Positions 24,817 to 28,646 of a DNA stretch of 28,646 nt are shown here, one piece after another. Position 1 is the stretch's first letter. The number at the start of each line of letters is the position of its first letter. The position numbers and the translations under genes were made by a program. A model generated the notes under the pieces. That model saw only the letters and a list, made by a program, of their open reading frames with translations. It did not search any database and was not told where the DNA came from. This stretch comes from REEB426 sp964551975 (GTDB taxonomy: Bacteria > Actinomycetota > Actinomycetes > S36-B12): contig CAZKFI010000030.1 in the NCBI GenBank assembly GCA_964551975.1, positions 1 to 28,646 of the forward strand, in the 5' to 3' direction.

Positions 24817-25542
24817 GTGCTCGATGATGCACTCGAACAGGCGCGGACGCGATTGCACCAATTGCTTTCCGGTCATGGTGCTGTAGATCAGAGCAGAGCG
24901 GCGAGTCGACTCTTCGCCGGGGACTTCACTTCCAGCGCCACCGTAGGTGAGGAATTCGGTAACAGTCACCTAGGCCTGGGTGTCATGCAGGACATTGCAG
25001 GTGAGGTCGTGAGTCTGCACGGGGTGACCTGGCGCATCCCAGCAGACGGTACGCCGCAACGGGCGGCAGACATGGAGCGCCTGGCCTTTGGGATCGCCGC
25101 CCACGGCGGACGCCGACACAGGTTGGCCATCGCCCCCGGGGCGAACTTCGCAGCCGTCTCCAGGACGATCGACCGATATCTGGAGGCCAGTCAGCATGTT
25201 GCTGACGAAGTCATCTGCGCGGTCGAGATCACTGGGACCTTCCACGACGTCCTCCTGCGGACGGTAGCGCCACCGGCGTTCGAGGGAGAAGACTTAGCGA
25301 GCATCATCGAGCATGAGACGCGCTTTTCCTTTGCCGAGTGGCACGGATCTGCGGTGGGGTTTCGCTTTCCGGATCTGCAGAGTGGTATCACTCTTCCGGG
25401 CCTGCATCTGCACGCCATCAGCAGCGACGAGCGCAGTGGCGGTCACGTTCGAGAGTTGACCGTGCAACACGTCACTGCCAATATCTGGATTGACGAGTTC
25501 CACAGCCCCCGTGAATTGCCTGATCGATCTACGACCGTGTAA
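24817..25542 (+). CDS. Alpha-acetolactate decarboxylase
   Basis: This 241-residue enzyme should convert 2-acetolactate to acetoin. The family zinc site is seen as LPGLHLHAISSDERSGGHV, giving His197, His199 and His210. Glu63 (DIAGEVVSLHG, matching the GE after the first strand) and Arg148 (GTFHDVLLRTV) match the substrate-binding residues of characterised enzymes. The length is typical. The start GTG 24817 lies 26 bp after the secreted protein gene and has no strong ribosome binding site. No acetolactate synthase gene lies in the window, so the enzyme may act on acetolactate from valine synthesis or remove surplus of it. Confidence 0.85.
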   Translation: MLDDALEQARTRLHQLLSGHGAVDQSRAASRLFAGDFTSSATVGEEFGNSHLGLGVMQDIAGEVVSLHGVTWRIPADGTPQRAADMERLAFGIAAHGGRRHRLAIAPGANFAAVSRTIDRYLEASQHVADEVICAVEITGTFHDVLLRTVAPPAFEGEDLASIIEHETRFSFAEWHGSAVGFRFPDLQSGITLPGLHLHAISSDERSGGHVRELTVQHVTANIWIDEFHSPRELPDRSTTV

Positions 25543-25606
25543 GGCTGCCGCTCCACTCATCGAAATCGAAGACCGTGACAGTCAGGGCGAGTGGTTAGAT
25601 TGCGCC

Positions 25607-25777
25607 ATGTGCCATCAAACTACGTGCAAATTGTGCAAAAAGACGACTTGGGCCGGATGTGGGCAGCATAAGGATGATGTGATGCGCGGCGTTCCAAAGA
25701 ACCAACGCTGCGTCTGCACTCCAGAGCAGAAGGAGGCCGCACGCAAGCAATCATTCTTTGGACGCCTTTTCGGCTAG
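25607..25777 (+). CDS. Small conserved Cys-rich protein, probably metal-binding
   Basis: The 56-residue protein starts MCHQTTCKLCKKTTWAGCGQ and has Cys at 2, 7, 10, 18, 35 and 37 and His at 3 and 21, a likely zinc-binding arrangement. The pattern TCKxCxKTTWAGCGQH...VPxxQRC is one I recall as a widespread uncharacterised small protein in actinobacteria and other groups. The frame is open upstream to 25490 inside the acetolactate decarboxylase gene; ATG 25607 fits the conserved N-terminus. The C-terminal tail is basic and aromatic (SFFGRLFG). Function unknown. Confidence 0.7.
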   Translation: MCHQTTCKLCKKTTWAGCGQHKDDVMRGVPKNQRCVCTPEQKEAARKQSFFGRLFG

Positions 25778-25835
25778 GTGTGCGGCGGCAATTCGCACAA
25801 GGTGGTACTCGAGTGGACGGATCGAAGGAGTTCAA

Positions 25836-26807
25836 ATGAGCCTTGCGCTGCCCGCCCACCTCGTGGAGCCCGTTGTTGGTGCCCTATTTGCGGGGGTTGA
25901 TGTTGCAGGGGGACCAACTCCCGAGCAGGTCAAGGTTCTGCAGGCCATTGCCTCAATTGTGTGGTCGCGTCCTGACCTTGATGTCATCCGCGTTCGACGA
26001 GTTGGGCCATACGAACTCGCCGACTTGCTGGCCGAAGATGACCATCGACAGATGTTCCATGAACTCCACCTGACCCTAGAGGCGTGTCGACATCCGCAGT
26101 GCGATGAGCAGGTTGGTGCCGTTGAGTTGTATGCCGAGTGCCTCCAGGCCGACGGCGAAGACCTTGTGATGTTTCGGACGCTCGTTCGAGATGGTGTCGA
26201 GGCTGCAGCTGCTGACTATCAGCGCTTCCTCTCAGTGAATCTCCAGGAACGTAGTGAGCCCAGTTTGAGGGCAATTCCCATTGATCCGTCACACCCCGAA
26301 ATTGAGCTGGCGCAAAAACTTGAGGCGTTCGCAGAATTCGCTCCAGACTCCTTAGGTCGGGCCTACCTGGATTTCTATGCGCGATTCGGGCTGACACTGC
26401 CAGGGGTAGACCCATCGACGATTAATCACTTCTTCGTCGCGCATGACATGACACACACAATTGCCGGTATTGCCACGACCATTCCAGGTGAAGTGGCCCT
26501 GAGTGCCTTCCAGTTCGCGATGCACAACAATCGGATCAACAGAGCGGCGCTTCTGGCATCGCTCGTGGCCCATGAGGCAGGATTTGCTCACCCACAGCAC
26601 CTGAAGCAGGCCGACTCTGCAGTGCTGGCAGACCCGGGCGCAGGTGCTCTCCTGGCACAGGAACTCGCTCGAGGGTCAGGGTGCCGAGGTGACTTCTCGT
26701 TGATCGATCATTTCGACCTCGCACCCATGCGCCTAGCCGATGTCCGTGCAGAGTTCGGTGTAGGGGCGCCCGCACATCCAGACGATGGTCATCACTTTCG
26801 GTGGTAG
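25836..26807 (+). CDS. Coq4-like protein with an extra N-terminal domain
   Basis: Residues about 165-240 of this 323-residue protein match the Coq4 family: a LGRAYLDFYARFGL segment followed by His203-Asp-Met-Thr-His207 and Glu219, exactly the HDxxH-x11-E metal motif, then GEVALSAFQFAM. Coq4 takes part in ubiquinone biosynthesis. The first 130 residues are an added helical domain, possibly TerB-like, an assignment made only from general pattern (TPEQVKVLQAIASIVW and acidic residues). ATG 25836 has AAGGAG upstream. Its 3' end overlaps the convergent decarboxylase gene by 16 bp. Actinobacteria normally use menaquinone, so a different substrate is likely. Confidence 0.65.
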   Translation: MSLALPAHLVEPVVGALFAGVDVAGGPTPEQVKVLQAIASIVWSRPDLDVIRVRRVGPYELADLLAEDDHRQMFHELHLTLEACRHPQCDEQVGAVELYAECLQADGEDLVMFRTLVRDGVEAAAADYQRFLSVNLQERSEPSLRAIPIDPSHPEIELAQKLEAFAEFAPDSLGRAYLDFYARFGLTLPGVDPSTINHFFVAHDMTHTIAGIATTIPGEVALSAFQFAMHNNRINRAALLASLVAHEAGFAHPQHLKQADSAVLADPGAGALLAQELARGSGCRGDFSLIDHFDLAPMRLADVRAEFGVGAPAHPDDGHHFRW

Positions 26808-28210
26808 CTGAGGTAATTAGCTAGGCGCGTTACCGTGCCCTCGATATCGTCAACGGTTGTGCGTGGATTGATGATGCACAGTCGAAAGACCGTGCGGCCG
26901 CGCAGCACGGTGCTGGATGCGGCAGCAAAGCCTTCAGCATTGAGTTGTGCGATCGCATCGCGATGATCGGCGTCGGAATGATCACGACCGGCAAAGGTGA
27001 CGATGCCCAGTTGCGCGGGTGTGATGATCTCAAGGCGGGCGTCATCCTCAATGAACCGTTGGGCGTATTCAGCAAGGGCAATGCCTCGATCAACTGCCTG
27101 CTGGAGTGTGGGCAAGCCGTATGCCCGAAAGGTTAGCCACAGTTTCAAAGCGCGACTTCGGCGGGTGAGTTCCAGGCTTCTGTTATGCAGGTCAATGTGT
27201 TCACTCCGCAAGTCGGCGAGATATTCCGGGTGCATGGCGAAGGTTTGCTCCAGTGCTCCTGGATTTCGAACGAAGAGACAGGCGATGTCGTATGGCTGGA
27301 AGAGCCATTTGTGGGGGTCAGTGACGAAGGAATCAGCATGCTCAAGCCCCGGCATGGCCGCGCGTCCGCGGGCAGAAAGCGCTGCAGCGCCGCCGAACGC
27401 GCCATCGACGTGCAACCAGAGTCCCTCATCTTCACAGATCTCGGCAATCACCGGGAGCTCATCGACAGCGCCAGTATTGGTGGTGCCGGCCGTGGCGATC
27501 ACGATCGCTGGTCGTAAACCGGCAGCTCGGTCGGCAGCAATTGCGGCGCGAAGTGCACTGGGTGAAAGACGAAGCCGTTCATCGGTGTCAACAACGCGGA
27601 TGGCATCGTCAGGCTGGCCCATGGCTCGCAGGCCGCGGGGAATTGAGGCATGAGTCTGGTCAGAGAGGTAGACCACACCCGGACCCTGCATCTGGCGTGC
27701 GACCACGAGCCCGTTGATATTGGCCATGGACCCACCAGACAGCAGGATTCCCTCACTGTCTGCCGCTAGGCCTAGTGAGTCGCGTAGCCATTCAAGTGCC
27801 ACGAGTTCGACGGTGGTCGGACCAGAGCCGCCTCCCCACGATGCAGCCACCGATTGCAGGCCGGTACCCAACCAGTCTGCGAGGATTCCTGGGAATGAGG
27901 AGGGCCCGGCGACACGGGCGAAGTAGCGTGGGTGGTCACCGTGCTGCTGATAGGCCAATGCGACATCGGCCAAGGTGTGCAGGTCCTCCGCCAGATCATG
28001 GGGCATAGTGGGGATCGCACCACCGAGCGTTGCTCGAAGCGCTTGCGGATCACCCTCCCTGATCGCGGGCAGCAGATCAAGATCAGTCAAGTGGGCAATA
28101 GTCCGATCCACGATGGCGTAACCCAGACTGCGCATCTGCTCAGGATCGATGCGCAAGATGTCGGGAGGTACGGCAAGTCCCGGATCAGCGTGCTGGGGCA
28201 GGTGGCTCAC
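26792..28210 (-). CDS. PLP-dependent group II (aromatic-L-amino-acid type) decarboxylase
   Basis: This 472-residue cytoplasmic enzyme should remove the carboxyl group from an amino acid. Family landmarks are HPRYFARVAGP, the GSMANINGL loop (160-168), QTHASI with stacking His187, ATAGTTNTGAVD, HVDGAFGG with Asp269, and DPHKWLFQPYD with PLP-binding Lys301. The type is that of aromatic or related L-amino-acid decarboxylases rather than glutamate decarboxylase; substrate is not readable. GTG 28210 starts the longest frame but has no visible ribosome binding site; an internal ATG at residue 26 is possible. It overlaps the Coq4-like gene tail to tail by 16 bp and faces a divergent gene to its right. 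Confidence 0.85.
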   Translation of the reverse strand: MSHLPQHADPGLAVPPDILRIDPEQMRSLGYAIVDRTIAHLTDLDLLPAIREGDPQALRATLGGAIPTMPHDLAEDLHTLADVALAYQQHGDHPRYFARVAGPSSFPGILADWLGTGLQSVAASWGGGSGPTTVELVALEWLRDSLGLAADSEGILLSGGSMANINGLVVARQMQGPGVVYLSDQTHASIPRGLRAMGQPDDAIRVVDTDERLRLSPSALRAAIAADRAAGLRPAIVIATAGTTNTGAVDELPVIAEICEDEGLWLHVDGAFGGAAALSARGRAAMPGLEHADSFVTDPHKWLFQPYDIACLFVRNPGALEQTFAMHPEYLADLRSEHIDLHNRSLELTRRSRALKLWLTFRAYGLPTLQQAVDRGIALAEYAQRFIEDDARLEIITPAQLGIVTFAGRDHSDADHRDAIAQLNAEGFAAASSTVLRGRTVFRLCIINPRTTVDDIEGTVTRLANYLSYHRK

Positions 28211-28289
28211 GAGGTGAAGATAGCGAGTCGATTCCCTGCCGCTCCGTATGGGTGCAGAGCGGTGTTTGGTCGCGCAGTACCCTTCGTGG
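28211..28289. promoter_or_regulatory. Divergent region between decarboxylase and DUF4287-DUF1801 gene
   Basis: About 80 bases separate the two divergent starts, so both promoters or leaders should be here or overlap the genes. No clear boxes or dyads are seen. ATG 28248 is an alternative start for the right-hand gene. Confidence 0.25.
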
Positions 28290-28646
28290 GTGCCGTCTCG
28301 CAGTGGTGACCGTTCTGCTTATTTTCCGGCCATTGAAGCCAAATACGGCAAGCCAATGAAGTACTGGTTCACGCGCATGAAGGTCGTAAGCGATAAGAAG
28401 TACCCTGAGCAGGTCGCGTTCTTACGAGAGAACTTCGGCTTCACTCGCGAACATGCCAACGCCCTAGTGCTGTATACGCGGGGCTCAACGACATCGAGAA
28501 GATTCGATTCCGTCGATGAGTACTTGGCACCGTTTAGTGCCGTGCAGCAGAAGACCGCGAGGGCAATCCTCAAGGCGATTACGAGTCGCTACCCGCAAAT
28601 GGAAACCGTCATGGCTTGGAATCAACCTATGCTCAAGCTCGATAAG
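28290..28646 (+). CDS. DUF4287-DUF1801 domain protein, 3' end cut by the window
   Basis: The frame is open to the right edge (119 codons). After a short lead, residues about 10-60 read as DUF4287 (YFPAIEAKYGKPMKYWF, then VAFLRENFGFTREHANALV). Residues about 70-119 read as the start of a DUF1801/YdhG-like domain (SVDEYLAPFSAVQQKTARAILK, then MAWNQPMLKLDK). Proteins joining these two domains are known but uncharacterised, so no function is assigned. GTG 28290 is chosen because it gives a short N-terminus before the first domain; ATG 28248 would add 14 residues. Neither has a clear ribosome binding site. The gene is divergent from the PLP decarboxylase. Confidence 0.75.
   Translation, partial: MPSRSGDRSAYFPAIEAKYGKPMKYWFTRMKVVSDKKYPEQVAFLRENFGFTREHANALVLYTRGSTTSRRFDSVDEYLAPFSAVQQKTARAILKAITSRYPQMETVMAWNQPMLKLDK

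Noticed and set aside
28319..28573. 84-codon minus-strand frame near the right edge
   Set aside because: The plus strand here encodes recognisable DUF4287 and DUF1801 motifs in a frame open to the edge, so the minus-strand frame is its shadow.

Overview
The window reads as a moderately GC-rich actinobacterial chromosome segment. GTG and TTG starts are frequent, genes are tightly packed with ATGA overlaps, and there is a gpgS-folP2 gene pair like the neighbouring Rv1208/Rv1207 pair of mycobacteria. I see no rRNA, tRNA, CRISPR array, transposase or phage gene. The exact lineage cannot be fixed from the sequence alone.

Layout: (1) 1-1736: a short unknown gene overlapping an aquaporin, a strong nested stem-loop, and a small two-helix membrane protein broken by a frameshift. 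(2) 1847-4994: an amidase-signature hydrolase and a major-facilitator transporter, with two hairpins between them. (3) 5018-8405: two look-alike tandem hairpins/dyads, then a 1091-residue secreted protein with duplicated N-terminal domains and a hydrophobic segment plus coiled coil. (4) 8462-12736: a YaaA-family protein, then an exported hydrolase fused through one membrane helix to an ABC ATPase, with its ABC-2 permease. A perfect 19-bp TetR-type dyad covers the first candidate start of the fusion. (5) 12889-18285: an overlapping run of a channel-like protein with an odd filter, a TRIC-type channel, a tandem nitrilase whose second half has lost all three catalytic residues, a histidine phosphatase, and a tocopherol-cyclase-like protein. 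(6) 18317-19846 (minus strand): a secreted eight-blade YVTN-type propeller with a fibronectin-like domain and an in-frame 15-bp tandem repeat before the signal peptide. (7) 20144-24135: glucosyl-3-phosphoglycerate synthase, FolP2-type DHPS homologue, an extradiol-dioxygenase-B-like protein and an MFS exporter. (8) 24215-28646: a small secreted protein, acetolactate decarboxylase, a 56-residue Cys-rich protein, a Coq4-like protein with an extra N-terminal domain, a convergent PLP-dependent decarboxylase, and the 5' part of a DUF4287-DUF1801 gene running off the right edge.

How they may work together: the hydrolase-ABC fusion and its permease look like one exporter. The channel/TRIC/nitrilase genes are translationally coupled and may link ion flux to an amide or nitrile metabolite. 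The gpgS group points to glucosylglycerate or methylglucose-polysaccharide metabolism. The best candidates for something undescribed are the two-channel/half-dead-nitrilase operon, the hydrolase-ABC fusion under its operator, the Coq4-like fusion in a lineage that normally uses menaquinone, and the large secreted protein with its paired hairpins. All functions are read from motifs without database searches.
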